DNA of 64,000 nucleotides. Origin: a virus. Every line of letters starts with the position of its first letter. Position 1 is the first letter of the stretch. Under the pieces are notes generated by a model, which made no database searches, was not told where the DNA came from, and was given only the letters and a program-made list of their open reading frames with translations. This document shows, in pieces, positions 14,369-22,767 of this stretch. The translations under genes and the position numbers were made by a program. Location of the stretch: the IMG/VR virus record IMGVR_UViG_3300041409_000623, positions 1 to 64,000 of that record. One strand, 5' to 3'.

Positions 14369-14757
14369 ACTGTGTGCGCTCTCCAAACTTGCTCGACAAG
14401 CCAGCGATGGTCAAATCCGAAGCAAGCCTCTTCGTGAACTAATGACTTGTCATAGACTCTCTTTGGATGAACAATGAGCGTTCGTTGTCCAGTCCCCTGC
14501 CGCGTCTCATACCAGATGACATATCGACAGTGGCCAGCCTGCGCCAGGCGCATGCACGTCAACTCTTGAAGGCCAGGTGAGTCAAAGTCAGGCGTCGCGT
14601 GCTTAAACTCCCACGTCGTCATGCGACCATAGCCAGCGATCAATCTATCTGGAGCACCAGGAGTCGCGAATAGTTGAATTAAAAAGGATGGCAGTGAGCG
14701 TCTCATCTCCTGCGTAAACTCACTTTTCAATTCGCCTTCTCGTTTGATGACTGACAT
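14365..14757 (-). CDS. PD-(D/E)XK (VRR-NUC-like) nuclease
   Basis: 130 residues. Glu8/Glu13 region, then GAPDRLIAGYG (catalytic Asp) and TTWEFKHA (E-x-K), followed by a helix with QELTCMRLAQAGHCRYVIWY. This is the arrangement of VRR-NUC/Holliday-junction-resolvase-like nucleases common in phage replication modules. It follows a promoter at 14769-14798. Confidence 0.75.
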   Translation of the reverse strand: MSVIKREGELKSEFTQEMRRSLPSFLIQLFATPGAPDRLIAGYGRMTTWEFKHATPDFDSPGLQELTCMRLAQAGHCRYVIWYETRQGTGQRTLIVHPKRVYDKSLVHEEACFGFDHRWLVEQVWRAHTV

Positions 14758-14768
14758 CAGCCTGCCCT

Positions 14769-14798
14769 ATCTTAGTTGATACTAAAATTCAAAGTCAA
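14769..14798 (-). promoter_or_regulatory. Sigma70-like promoter
   Basis: TTGACT at 14793-14798, an 18-base spacer that also contains ATTTTAG like the leaderless set, and TAAGAT at 14769-14774. ATG is 11 bases beyond the -10 box. It would drive the nuclease, clamp and downstream genes. Confidence 0.7.
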
Positions 14799-14799
14799 G

Positions 14800-15201
14800 C
14801 TATTCTTTGAAGGCAAACCGCTGCTGCCGACGGTCTTCTTTGGCCTTTTGCACGCGAATAGTTTCACCACCTTGCCCCACTTCGAGTTGCAGTGCGATGA
14901 TTTGAGCCTTCGCTTCGTTGCCATAGCTGCACCATTGATGGCCGTTCGAGCGTGGACCAGAGACGTGCAAGGAAAGCACTTTGTTGTTATTGCGATGGCC
15001 ACGAACTGGGTTCATCAACTTTCCACATTTGCAACACGGCGTCTCTAACTTCAAGAGCCGACATCGCAAACCCTCAGGTATCGACATGCGGAAGTTGAAG
15101 TGTCCGCGCGGCTTACTTGCATTCTTCTGAGGCGAGAGGTGCGCCTTCGCCTCCTGCCAGATCGGTAGCGACATGATAGGTGGATCGATTGGTTCGATCA
15201 T
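14800..15201 (-). CDS. HNH-like/zinc-binding hypothetical protein
   Basis: 133 residues. Central TPCCKCGKLMNPVR followed by SLHVSGPRSNGHQWCSYGNE gives a CxxC then His/Cys pattern reminiscent of a small HNH or zinc-finger fold, without a certain catalytic His. The remainder is basic. ATGA overlap with the methyltransferase. Confidence 0.6.
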   Translation of the reverse strand: MIEPIDPPIMSLPIWQEAKAHLSPQKNASKPRGHFNFRMSIPEGLRCRLLKLETPCCKCGKLMNPVRGHRNNNKVLSLHVSGPRSNGHQWCSYGNEAKAQIIALQLEVGQGGETIRVQKAKEDRRQQRFAFKE

Positions 15202-16031
15202 TCGAAGGCCTCAGGGAAAGCAGATAATAGACTTCGTTGAGCCGTTCGATTTTTTGACAACTTTTGATAGGTCAAGTCCGTTCCGACCCATCGCCTGCCG
15301 TTATTCTCGGCGACCAGACCGACGGTCCCGCTGCCTAAAAATGGATCAAATACTAAATCACCAATACGGGAACCAGCAAGGATGCACGGCTCGATGAGCG
15401 CCTCGGGCATAGTGGCGAAGTGAGCGCCTGAATATGGTTGTGAGTTGATAGTCCACACAGAACGTTTATTTCGTGTACCTTGGTTGCTCTTTTCTGCAAT
15501 CGCTGCAGTGTCGTAATAATACGTTGATGACTTCGTCAATAAAAAAAGATACTCATGCGACTTGGTTGGCCGATCAGTCACACTCTCTGGCATCGGGTTA
15601 GTCTTCGCCCAGATAATGTCCGACCGAAGATACCATCCTGTCGCTTGGAGAGCGAAGGCAACTCTCCAGGGAACGCCAACTAACTGTTTTGATGTGAGAC
15701 CTGTTGATTGCTCTCGCTCTGGATTAGTCGCATCACATCCACGACCGTAAGTTTTTCCGGCAAGTGTTGATCCGTTCAGGCCATTGCGGTTACCTTTCGA
15801 ACCATACGAGTCGCCGAGGTTGAGCCAGCAAGTTCCGTCATTTCTCAGTACACGCCAGACTTCAGCAAACACGGTCATGATGCTGGCGACATAGGCTTCA
15901 GGTGTCGGCTCAAGACCAATTTGATTACTGTTTCCATAATCACGTAAGCCCCAGTACGGTGGTGACGTCACGCAGCACTGCACGCAAGCATCGCGGAGTG
16001 GTAATAAACGAGCGTCGGCTCGGATGATCAT
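15198..16031 (-). CDS. DNA amino-methyltransferase (N4-cytosine/N6-adenine)
   Basis: 277 residues. Catalytic motif IV TSPPYWG at 22-28 precedes the SAM-binding motif FDPFLGSGTVGLVAENN near 230, the order of the beta class. It transfers a methyl group from SAM to an exocyclic amine. No restriction enzyme gene is adjacent, so it is probably an orphan or protective enzyme. Its codons are more AT-rich than those of its neighbours, suggesting later acquisition. Coupled by ATGA to the fusion polymerase. Confidence 0.9.
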   Translation of the reverse strand: MIIRADARLLPLRDACVQCCVTSPPYWGLRDYGNSNQIGLEPTPEAYVASIMTVFAEVWRVLRNDGTCWLNLGDSYGSKGNRNGLNGSTLAGKTYGRGCDATNPEREQSTGLTSKQLVGVPWRVAFALQATGWYLRSDIIWAKTNPMPESVTDRPTKSHEYLFLLTKSSTYYYDTAAIAEKSNQGTRNKRSVWTINSQPYSGAHFATMPEALIEPCILAGSRIGDLVFDPFLGSGTVGLVAENNGRRWVGTDLTYQKLSKNRTAQRSLLSAFPEAFE

Positions 16032-19000
16032 TTCGCCTCAGCCCACGTTCGGCCAGTCCCACACTCCCAGATGATCGGTACTTTTGTCGGATAACTTTGT
16101 CGATTGAGAATTGTTGAGACCTTTTCCAATGTGTCAGGCTGCGTTGCATCACCGAGCGCGGCATCATGGTTCGTGATCCGCATGACGAAACCGGTCTCTT
16201 TTCGCTCCTTATGAAGCTCCACTAGCTTCATTTTCATCAGGTCGGCACCGCCCCCTTGTAGGACTCGGTTAAGACCGATGTAGGTCTTGTAGTTCGTCGG
16301 AAAGCGCGAGCGGCGTCCGAGCAGCGTCTTCACGTAGCCGCGATGCTGGTACTGACGATGTAGCTCGTCGCCCTTACGACAATACTTATCGCACTCCGGC
16401 TTGGCGAGATGAGACGCACGATCGAGCAGTTGCCCTGCTTCCGGGTGCGCGTTCTTGTAGGCGGCCTCGATCTCATGAATCAAGTTGAGACGTTGATCGT
16501 TCCAGCGCTTTGCAACGCGTATCTCTTCGCCTTCCTTCTCGGTGATGAATCCCATCATCACGGCGAGCTTGATGCTGCGCGCGCCATACTGCGCGGCGAA
16601 GTTGTAGTTCTTCGTGTGTGCGTAGAGCATGTCGGGTTTGTATTGCTGCAGCATCGTTTGCATCTGTCGATGAAACGACATCTTCGGATCATCAACATAC
16701 GCCTGCAACAACTTGGCGTTGCCAGAATAGTGCACCAGCAATCTAAACTCGATCTGCGCGGCGTCGGCTTCGAGATAGTCGCCGCTACCAGGAATAAATA
16801 AGCGTCGCGGAAATAGTGAGCAGAGTCCGCCGCAACTCTTAATTCCTGCCTCACTCGTGTCGTCGCCAAACGCAACATGGTGATTATCGTGATTAGGGAC
16901 TTGCTGGACTAACCCGATACTGAAGCGTCCGCTAACCGTGCCGCCTTCGTCGCTGACCAGTTGATTGATGTCGTAGCGGAGAATGCCGTCGGTGATGTGC
17001 TCAGGATATGCCTTGAAGATCTTGCTGTTCAGCGACGCATACTGCGCCGCGCGCTGACCCTTGCGCACGAGCGGGTGGTTGATCTCGCTCAGTTCCGCTT
17101 CGGCAAATGAGTCGGGCACCTGCAACGCGAGGTGCTCGAGCAGGCGCTTCCAGCCGCTGGCCGTGTGCTCGAAGGCGAACCCTGCTTCTTGTGACACCTC
17201 GTACATGAGGCTCTCATATTTAACGAGATAGTCGCGTTGAAACTGTTCGAGCAGGTCCATGTCGATCGGCGACCCGTTCTTCTCCATCTCGACGACGCAA
17301 GGTATGACGGCGTCTTCTAACTCCTGAACATCGCGGAGTTCTTGTGCATCGATCTGTGGATACATCACATCACGAAGTTTTCCCACCAGTTGCGCTGTGA
17401 AAATTTCACGTGCGGCTACTTCGCTTGCGTGGTAGGTCGCGTGACGCGATTCATCCACACGTGGGACGATCCTGAGTGAAGGCAAGTAGTCTTCAGCAAG
17501 TACATCAATCTTAAAGCGCTTGCGATGATCGTCGAGCAGCGCGGCTGTGTGTTGAATGTCGCTGAACGTGCAGCCTTGCGCCTCTAGGTCGATGCCCCAC
17601 CCACGCGCGTGATGTACATCAAACTTCATCTTTGCGTTGATGATCTTTTTTCCACGAAGTTCACGTTCAGCCCATCGCTTAATCGTCGGCTCGTCGAGAT
17701 TGCCGCCAGCAAAAGCGAATGGCAAGAACCGCGTCATGCGGCCGTCAAGCGTACTCACCGTGACGCCCACCGGCTTCGCGCCACTGGCCCAGTTCAAACC
17801 GTCCGTCGCGAAGTTCAAGATGATCTCGTTGATGCCATCCAGCGACGGCGGTTCCTGCGCCTTCCACGTCGGGTCGGTGCGTGGCTGCTGCATGCCGAGG
17901 AACTGCGCCAGCGATCCGCCACCGTTAGGTGGTGGGTCGCCAGCATTTACTACGACGGCATCCACGCCCGAGGATGCCTTCGGCTCGGGGCTAGGCGGGC
18001 GTTTAACGGCCGAAGTTGTAGATGTGCCCGCTATCGCCTCGGCCGCGAGCTTTGGGTCGCCTTTGACGCAAATAATGACGTTCTGGTGCGTCTTTCCTAA
18101 CTTACGCGATGTTTCAAACTGCTTTGTCACTCGAATCGGCAGGCTACCGACCGCCGTTATCAGAATCGCTTCATTGTAGAGCGACGCGCCTGCTGCCATG
18201 AACGACGCGCAGGTCAGCGGAACGAACCCGCGATACAACCCGGTCTGCTTATCACGATATTCACCGATGACGAAGCAGGCGAATCGGTTCGGCTTCAACC
18301 GCTCCACTGAGCGCCGGATGATCGAGCGATAAAGACCCACGAACTTCTCCCACGTCATCGCCGAGAGATCGCTCGGGTCGTCGCTGTATTGCTCGAGGTC
18401 GCCATAGGGTGGGCAGGAGAAGATAAAGTCAGCCTCGGGTGCGTCCTTCAATTTCTCGTTGCTATCACCGACCACCCAGTTGATCGGAGCGTCCGGACAG
18501 ATCATCTGGCGTTGCGCTTCGTTCGCAGCAATCTGCTCCGGTCGCAGGTCGATACCATGGTATTGGAATCCGAGCAGACCGGCGACGATACCGCGCACCG
18601 AGCCACCTGCAAACGGGTCGACGATCATGCCGCCTGGTGGGCAGAACCATTTGTAGCAGAGTTCAGTGAGTACGGGGTCGAAGATCGAGGTGCCCGAGGA
18701 TGTCTCTTGAAGTTTGAGTGAGACCTCGTCACGACGCGGTGAGCCGGATGCGAAGGTCAGACCGGTCTTTTGCCAGCCGTCTTCCTCTTTGTATTTTTCT
18801 GACGCCGCTGGCGTCATGCGAAAGGCCATATTGTCGCGAACGTCGGTCGGTGAATCGCCTTTTCGATACGCATCATTCGTGACGCGATGCGTCAGACCGC
18901 CGCGCAGGTCTGCCGTCTCTCGAGCCGCCTGCATCTCCGCACGCTTCTCTGGGTCCGGCTCGAGCAGCGTGTCGGACATCTTCAGCAGGTTCTCACCGCG

Positions 19001-19312
19001 ACCGACTTCGCTCTGGATGCCGCAGGCGAGCCACGCACGCTTGCGTTCCTGCCACGGACCCTCACGGGCGTTGAGTACGGTGAAGGGTGGAAACTCGAAT
19101 TTTTCGCGTATCTTTCCGGTGGCGTCTTGCTTGATTTCTTCGCCGAATAGGTCGGTGCCAAGAAGGTGAAAGTCCTGCTTCCTGGCACCGAAGTACTTAC
19201 TGTTCGGCCCACCACCTCCACCAGGCTCTGCCGCCTTCAGCGCGGCCCATTCCTCCTCGGTCATCGACTCGCGGAGTGCAGAGCGGTCGGATTGATTGTC
19301 GAAGTCAGTCAT
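16028..19312 (-). CDS. DNA methyltransferase-DNA polymerase I fusion
   Basis: One uninterrupted 1094-codon frame. Residues about 75-425 are a phage-type DNA methyltransferase: FPPFTVLNAREGPWQERKRAW, SAM motif VDPFAGGSVRGI at 231-242, catalytic SCPPYGDLEQYSDDP at 299-313. Residues 430-480 form a Pro/Ser/Gly-rich linker. Residues about 490-645 resemble the DEDD exonuclease domain, but Exo I reads LNFATDGL, lacking the Asp/Glu pair. Residues about 660-1094 are a family-A polymerase: GGTVSGRFS, motif A YLEADAAQIEFRLL at 846-859, motif B KNYNFAAQYG at 901-910, GYVKTLLGRRSRFP at 992-1005, motif C NHDAAL at 1048. ATGA overlaps join both neighbours. It could methylate newly made DNA at the fork, or the two parts may simply be co-produced. 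Confidence 0.93.
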   Translation of the reverse strand: MTDFDNQSDRSALRESMTEEEWAALKAAEPGGGGGPNSKYFGARKQDFHLLGTDLFGEEIKQDATGKIREKFEFPPFTVLNAREGPWQERKRAWLACGIQSEVGRGENLLKMSDTLLEPDPEKRAEMQAARETADLRGGLTHRVTNDAYRKGDSPTDVRDNMAFRMTPAASEKYKEEDGWQKTGLTFASGSPRRDEVSLKLQETSSGTSIFDPVLTELCYKWFCPPGGMIVDPFAGGSVRGIVAGLLGFQYHGIDLRPEQIAANEAQRQMICPDAPINWVVGDSNEKLKDAPEADFIFSCPPYGDLEQYSDDPSDLSAMTWEKFVGLYRSIIRRSVERLKPNRFACFVIGEYRDKQTGLYRGFVPLTCASFMAAGASLYNEAILITAVGSLPIRVTKQFETSRKLGKTHQNVIICVKGDPKLAAEAIAGTSTTSAVKRPPSPEPKASSGVDAVVVNAGDPPPNGGGSLAQFLGMQQPRTDPTWKAQEPPSLDGINEIILNFATDGLNWASGAKPVGVTVSTLDGRMTRFLPFAFAGGNLDEPTIKRWAERELRGKKIINAKMKFDVHHARGWGIDLEAQGCTFSDIQHTAALLDDHRKRFKIDVLAEDYLPSLRIVPRVDESRHATYHASEVAAREIFTAQLVGKLRDVMYPQIDAQELRDVQELEDAVIPCVVEMEKNGSPIDMDLLEQFQRDYLVKYESLMYEVSQEAGFAFEHTASGWKRLLEHLALQVPDSFAEAELSEINHPLVRKGQRAAQYASLNSKIFKAYPEHITDGILRYDINQLVSDEGGTVSGRFSIGLVQQVPNHDNHHVAFGDDTSEAGIKSCGGLCSLFPRRLFIPGSGDYLEADAAQIEFRLLVHYSGNAKLLQAYVDDPKMSFHRQMQTMLQQYKPDMLYAHTKNYNFAAQYGARSIKLAVMMGFITEKEGEEIRVAKRWNDQRLNLIHEIEAAYKNAHPEAGQLLDRASHLAKPECDKYCRKGDELHRQYQHRGYVKTLLGRRSRFPTNYKTYIGLNRVLQGGGADLMKMKLVELHKERKETGFVMRITNHDAALGDATQPDTLEKVSTILNRQSYPTKVPIIWECGTGRTWAEAK

Positions 19313-19536
19313 TTAGACCGCGCTTCCAATGAGCGAACGTCGACTTCTTGCACGACACCATGCGGCGATTGTAACGCTTCAAGGGCAGATTCAAGATGTT
19401 GAACCGCCTCAGCGACGGCCTCATCGCGCGTTGGACCGGTTCCGATAATGTGAGCGTTGATGATGTTGTCGCCATCATCGACCCCACACCAGACTTCGTA
19501 CTGCTGATCGTCACGGTAGATAACAAGACCATTCAT
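19309..19536 (-). CDS. Small hypothetical protein
   Basis: 75 residues from ATG 19536 (MNGLVIYRDDQQYEVWCGVD), a beta-rich N-terminus and a helical C-terminus. It resembles small phage proteins of the dsRNA-binding-like or HicB-like alpha/beta type, but no assignment is safe. ATGA overlaps at both ends. Confidence 0.65.
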   Translation of the reverse strand: MNGLVIYRDDQQYEVWCGVDDGDNIINAHIIGTGPTRDEAVAEAVQHLESALEALQSPHGVVQEVDVRSLEARSK

Positions 19537-20216
19537 TTTGCTACATTCCAAAACAGCGCTCCAGGCGTCGCATGCCGCTTGATGAAACGCCACGCCTTCG
19601 CGTCATAATTCTTGCAACTCGGAAACGGCGGCAGCTCTCGAGCGTCGTGCTCGTATAACTCTGGCGCGGTATAGACTATCGCGTGGCCAGCGTCCGGCTC
19701 CGCACCGACGCGCACGCCGTAGAAGGTCGCGTCAGGCCACGCCAACTGCAAGGCTCGAGAGAGCACACCGCTGCCGACGATCGACCACACTTCCTTCGGC
19801 ACGACTGGTAAGGCTCGCGCCACGTCAGCCAGTGCCAGAATGAAGCGTGGGTCGTCGAGACCGAAGGGCAACAAGGTCGCACCAGTCTGCCCACAATAAT
19901 CTCGCGCTCGGTACTTGACAACGTTCAGATAACCGTGCGGCACCTCAATGATCTTCGCACCCACTTCTTCGGCTTCGATGGTAAGTGGATGATGCACCTT
20001 TCGCTTGGCGCAAAAGATCGTGGCACGCTTGCCGTAGTCACGCGCGGCATAGGCGAGCGCAACCTGCGCGTAGCCATACACCGGCGAAGGATAGACGTAC
20101 TCAGTGTTTTGGTTGAAGAGCGCATGTATCGCACGTCGCTTCGTGCCGCCTGATAACACATCGTCGCGAACGACGAGGATGCCTTCGTGCTCAATGATGA
20201 TAGGGTCAGCAATCAC
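19533..20216 (-). CDS. PLP-dependent fold-type-II-like enzyme, short form
   Basis: 227 residues. VVRDDVLSGGTKRRA (Lys26) matches the PLP-lysine region of ACC deaminase/D-cysteine desulfhydrase-like enzymes. YPSPVYGYAQVALAY and IVGSGVLSRALQ fit the conserved substrate and phosphate-binding loops. Cellular relatives are about 320-340 residues, so it is reduced. Substrate unknown. PLP enzymes occur in some phage DNA base-hypermodification pathways, but no kinase or pyrophosphorylase partner is recognised here. GTG start with GTGA overlap. Confidence 0.65.
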   Translation of the reverse strand: MIADPIIIEHEGILVVRDDVLSGGTKRRAIHALFNQNTEYVYPSPVYGYAQVALAYAARDYGKRATIFCAKRKVHHPLTIEAEEVGAKIIEVPHGYLNVVKYRARDYCGQTGATLLPFGLDDPRFILALADVARALPVVPKEVWSIVGSGVLSRALQLAWPDATFYGVRVGAEPDAGHAIVYTAPELYEHDARELPPFPSCKNYDAKAWRFIKRHATPGALFWNVAK

Positions 20217-21269
20217 CGATTCACCTTATAGACCTTGTGCTGCGGCACGCGCAGCGGCTTGTCGACGTCGCCCTTCATGTGCGGCGTCACCCACGTCAGC
20301 CTGCGGTCGCCGTGCTTCGGTCCGCACGCCTGGTTGCGCCAGTGCCCGTCGACCTGAAAGCGGCAAGCATACTCGCGATGATGCTCGCTCGATTCGACAT
20401 TGCGCGGCGCATGCTCGACGCGCCGCAGCGACACGACCTTAACAGCATCGAGTGGTCGCACCTTGCGTGCGAACTCCTTGCGGCGGTGGCGCTCGACGTG
20501 CCCGTCGGCCTGCGCGAGCACCTTCTGTCCGAGCCAGGCCATCGCAGAGAGCACGAAGCGTGCGATGCCTTCGGTTGCCGCCATGAAAACGTCGAGACCG
20601 ACCTGCGGTGCGTGTTCGAAGCGTCCGCCTGGTCCGTAGATCGCGATGTGAGTGCGACGCACGCGCGCAAGCATCGCGTCGAGCGTCTCGCCCTCGTGCC
20701 ACGTGAAGGTCTGCGACGGCGTCACCTGAAACTGCCGCATCGCATCGTCGATCCAGCATGAGATGCCCAGTTCACGCACGAAGGGCATGCCTTTGTCGAG
20801 CACGCGCTCGAACGCGCCGAACGGCGAGCCTTTCGGGATGGTCACCGTCTCGGCCTGCGCGTAAAACCACCCGAAGAGCAGCGCACGAATGCCGGTCTTC
20901 GCGGCGAGCGCGTTCATCTCTGGACTGGCTTCTTCGTGCACGCGACTGACCGTCTGAAAGGGCAGCGATTCGTCGAACCACCACCACGCAGCGTTCGTGT
21001 CGAGGTTCCACGCGTTGAGCAGCGTGTCGTTCGGCACCGACCTGCTCGACGCGAGCGTCGCCTGAATCGGTTCGACGCTCCACGAGAAGGGGCACGGCGT
21101 GCTTGAGCAGCACTTCATCGGCCTGCCAGCGGTCCTTGAACGTCTCCGTGAGGTCTGCTTTCAATTCGACGCGTTGAATCCATTCGAGGAGATTCGTCGC
21201 CGCGAGCTGACCTTCGAGCGCGGCCATCCACAGCTTGGACGTGTTCGGCGCAGGTGCAAGAGCGATCAC
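20213..21269 (-). pseudogene. Conserved hypothetical protein split by a +1 frameshift
   Basis: Two overlapping frames form one protein. The first starts at GTG 21269 (MIALAPAPNTSKLWMAALEG) and reads through ...LLKHAVP. The second carries on as FSWSVEPIQATLASSRS, then NAAWWWFDESLPFQ and a C-terminus with GHWRNQACGPKHGDRR and WVTPHMKGD, a pattern found in many uncharacterised actinobacterial and phage proteins. The change of frame falls at a CCCC run near 21088-21091. One fewer C restores a single frame of about 350 codons. GTGA overlaps at both ends are intact, so the gene is either read by a +1 frameshift, newly broken, or affected by a sequence error. Confidence 0.65.
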
Positions 21270-21529
21270 AGCAACTCCACGATGCCCGCGACGTCGTCGG
21301 CCGACAGGCTGCCGAAGCCGGTGCGCAGGGCGGAATAAAAGTCCAGGTGCAGGATGCCGTTCGCGCTCTCGTACGACACGGCCGACGCTCGATACGGACC
21401 TGCGGTTACGCGGACGTATCGATGGTTGAACGGCGTGCCTGCATCGCGCTTCCGCATGATCCAGCCGTCGACGAGGCGTTCGAAGTAGCGGTCGTAGTCG
21501 CTGTCGATTCTCAGTTCGGGCGTGCTCAT
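21266..21529 (-). CDS. Hypothetical protein
   Basis: 87 residues from ATG 21529 after CAAGGAG (MSTPELRIDSDYDRYFERL). Alpha/beta with a beta-rich middle (RYVRVTAGPYRASAV). ATGA and GTGA overlaps on either side. No family assigned. Confidence 0.65.
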   Translation of the reverse strand: MSTPELRIDSDYDRYFERLVDGWIMRKRDAGTPFNHRYVRVTAGPYRASAVSYESANGILHLDFYSALRTGFGSLSADDVAGIVELL

Positions 21530-21723
21530 GATAGCTCCTTGTCTCGATCGCCGTGAAACCAGCAGAGCGGGTCGCGGCCGATGCTCAGGCACGTGCACAC
21601 CGGATGCGCCTCACGCGGCAGGCCGCAGCCGTTCTTATGACAGCGGTCGAATCCAGCAGGGTTCAAGCAGAGCGGAACGCCGCGCGCCTGGCAGGGCACG
21701 TAGACGTGGTCGGCGACCTTCAT
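21526..21723 (-). CDS. Cys/His-rich small protein
   Basis: 65 residues with nine Cys/His ligands in order: VPCQAR, PLCLN, DRCHKNGC, HPVCTC, LCWFHG. The spacing suggests two zinc sites. ATGA overlaps at both ends. Confidence 0.65.
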   Translation of the reverse strand: MKVADHVYVPCQARGVPLCLNPAGFDRCHKNGCGLPREAHPVCTCLSIGRDPLCWFHGDRDKELS

Positions 21724-21902
21724 CGCTCCTCCCAGTCCAACGTGTCGTAGCCTGCGTCGGCCTGCGCTTCGAGACGCTCCTGGCGCGTCGGCCTGCGGCG
21801 GACCTCCGGATGCCAGCCGCAGTCTGGACAGCGGACCTTGCTGCGCACGCCGAGGTCGACGACGTCGAGCGGTTCGCCGCAGTCTGGGCAGAGGTGGTTC
21901 AT
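21720..21902 (-). CDS. Two-CxxC zinc-ribbon protein
   Basis: 60 residues from ATG 21902. CPDCG at 5-9 and CPDCG near 25-29 form a classical zinc ribbon, followed by a charged helical tail (RRRPTRQERLEAQADAGY). Probably binds nucleic acid or a protein partner. Confidence 0.7.
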   Translation of the reverse strand: MNHLCPDCGEPLDVVDLGVRSKVRCPDCGWHPEVRRRPTRQERLEAQADAGYDTLDWEER

Positions 21903-22126
21903 CGCATCCTCTCGTTCTGTCGCGCGTTGCTCGCGGCGACGACGTGCGTCGGGCAGGCAGGGTCGTTGCCGTCGCAGCAACGCACATCGGTCCACTCCTC
22001 GATGACGGTAGCTAGGCCGTTGCTTTCCAGGCCAATGACGAAGAGCGTGCGCGCGAGCGCCGTGTCGAAGCTGCGCTCCTTGACGGCGTTGGTCGAGTAG
22101 ACGCGGAAGCGGACGTGGTATGTCAT
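21899..22126 (-). CDS. Hypothetical protein
   Basis: 75 residues from ATG 22126 after GGGAGGAAAGC. MTYHVRFRVYSTNAVKERSF gives a strand-helix start. A C-terminal CCDGNDPACPTH may bind metal. Function unknown. Confidence 0.65.
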   Translation of the reverse strand: MTYHVRFRVYSTNAVKERSFDTALARTLFVIGLESNGLATVIEEWTDVRCCDGNDPACPTHVVAASNARQNERMR

Positions 22127-22287
22127 GCTTTCCTCCCGAACACCGCGCGCAGGACAGCGCGCCCGACCTTGCGCTCCAGGCCGCTGCGCGTCAACGGAAT
22201 GCCGACGCGGCGCGAGAGCCTGCCCTTGAGCGCCGAGAGGCCGACGGCGCGACGCCAGCTGAATGTGAGGCCAGGGAACAGCCTCAC
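22123..22287 (-). CDS. 54-residue basic protein
   Basis: GTG at 22287 (GTGA overlap) to TGA overlapping the next ATG. FPGLTFSWRRAVGLSALKGR then RRVGIPLTRSGLERKVGR resembles a widespread family of small basic phage proteins of unknown function. The high charge suggests nucleic-acid contact. Confidence 0.6.
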   Translation of the reverse strand: MRLFPGLTFSWRRAVGLSALKGRLSRRVGIPLTRSGLERKVGRAVLRAVFGRKA

Positions 22288-22535
22288 ATTGCACCTTCAA
22301 TCATCTGCCGATACATCTCAGCGCGCGCCATGAAGAAGACCGCCATGTCGTGCGACTCGGCAAACATCGCGGAATCGAGATCCCGGTCGCGGCAGTAGGC
22401 CCATTGCATAAGCGGCGACCAGGAGAGGAAAAGTGGTTGCGGCACCTCGCGCCAGTCCGACTCTGTCGGTTCAGGAGCGACGATCGGCATCGGCGGATCG
22501 AAGAGCGAAGGCGTGTCGTCGGTGCGGCGCTTCAT
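22284..22535 (-). CDS. Hypothetical protein
   Basis: 83 residues from ATG 22535 (MKRRTDDTPSLFDPPMPIV). The N-terminal half is Pro-rich and probably disordered. The SLFDP segment near residues 9-13 recalls a clamp-binding peptide (QLxLF-like), which would be notable beside a phage DnaN, but this is only a resemblance. The C-terminal half is helical. Confidence 0.6.
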   Translation of the reverse strand: MKRRTDDTPSLFDPPMPIVAPEPTESDWREVPQPLFLSWSPLMQWAYCRDRDLDSAMFAESHDMAVFFMARAEMYRQMIEGAM

Positions 22536-22732
22536 GCTGCCGCCTTCGTGCAATCCGCGCAAACGGGCCAGTTGCCAGCCTTGAACTTTTTCGTGGTCGC
22601 CGTGCGAAGATCAACGTCCTGATCCGTGACAGGCGCTCCGCAGAGCGTCAGTGCGAATCTCGTGTAGTCGTTCTTGTCGCGGTAGAAACTGTTGCCGCCT
22701 TTGTGCGGCATTGCCTTACGAATGTGCGTCAT
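22532..22732 (-). CDS. Small Cys-containing protein
   Basis: 66 residues starting MTHIRKAMPHKGGNSFYRD, with LTLCGAPV and a C-terminal PVCADC motif: a plausible three-Cys/one-His zinc site. Coupled by ATGA to the next gene. The 35-base gap upstream contains GATGGGCAGGAG-type ribosome sequence. Confidence 0.65.
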   Translation of the reverse strand: MTHIRKAMPHKGGNSFYRDKNDYTRFALTLCGAPVTDQDVDLRTATTKKFKAGNWPVCADCTKAAA

Positions 22733-22767
22733 CTGCGTTGCTCCTGCCCATCATCGGGGCATCTGCC

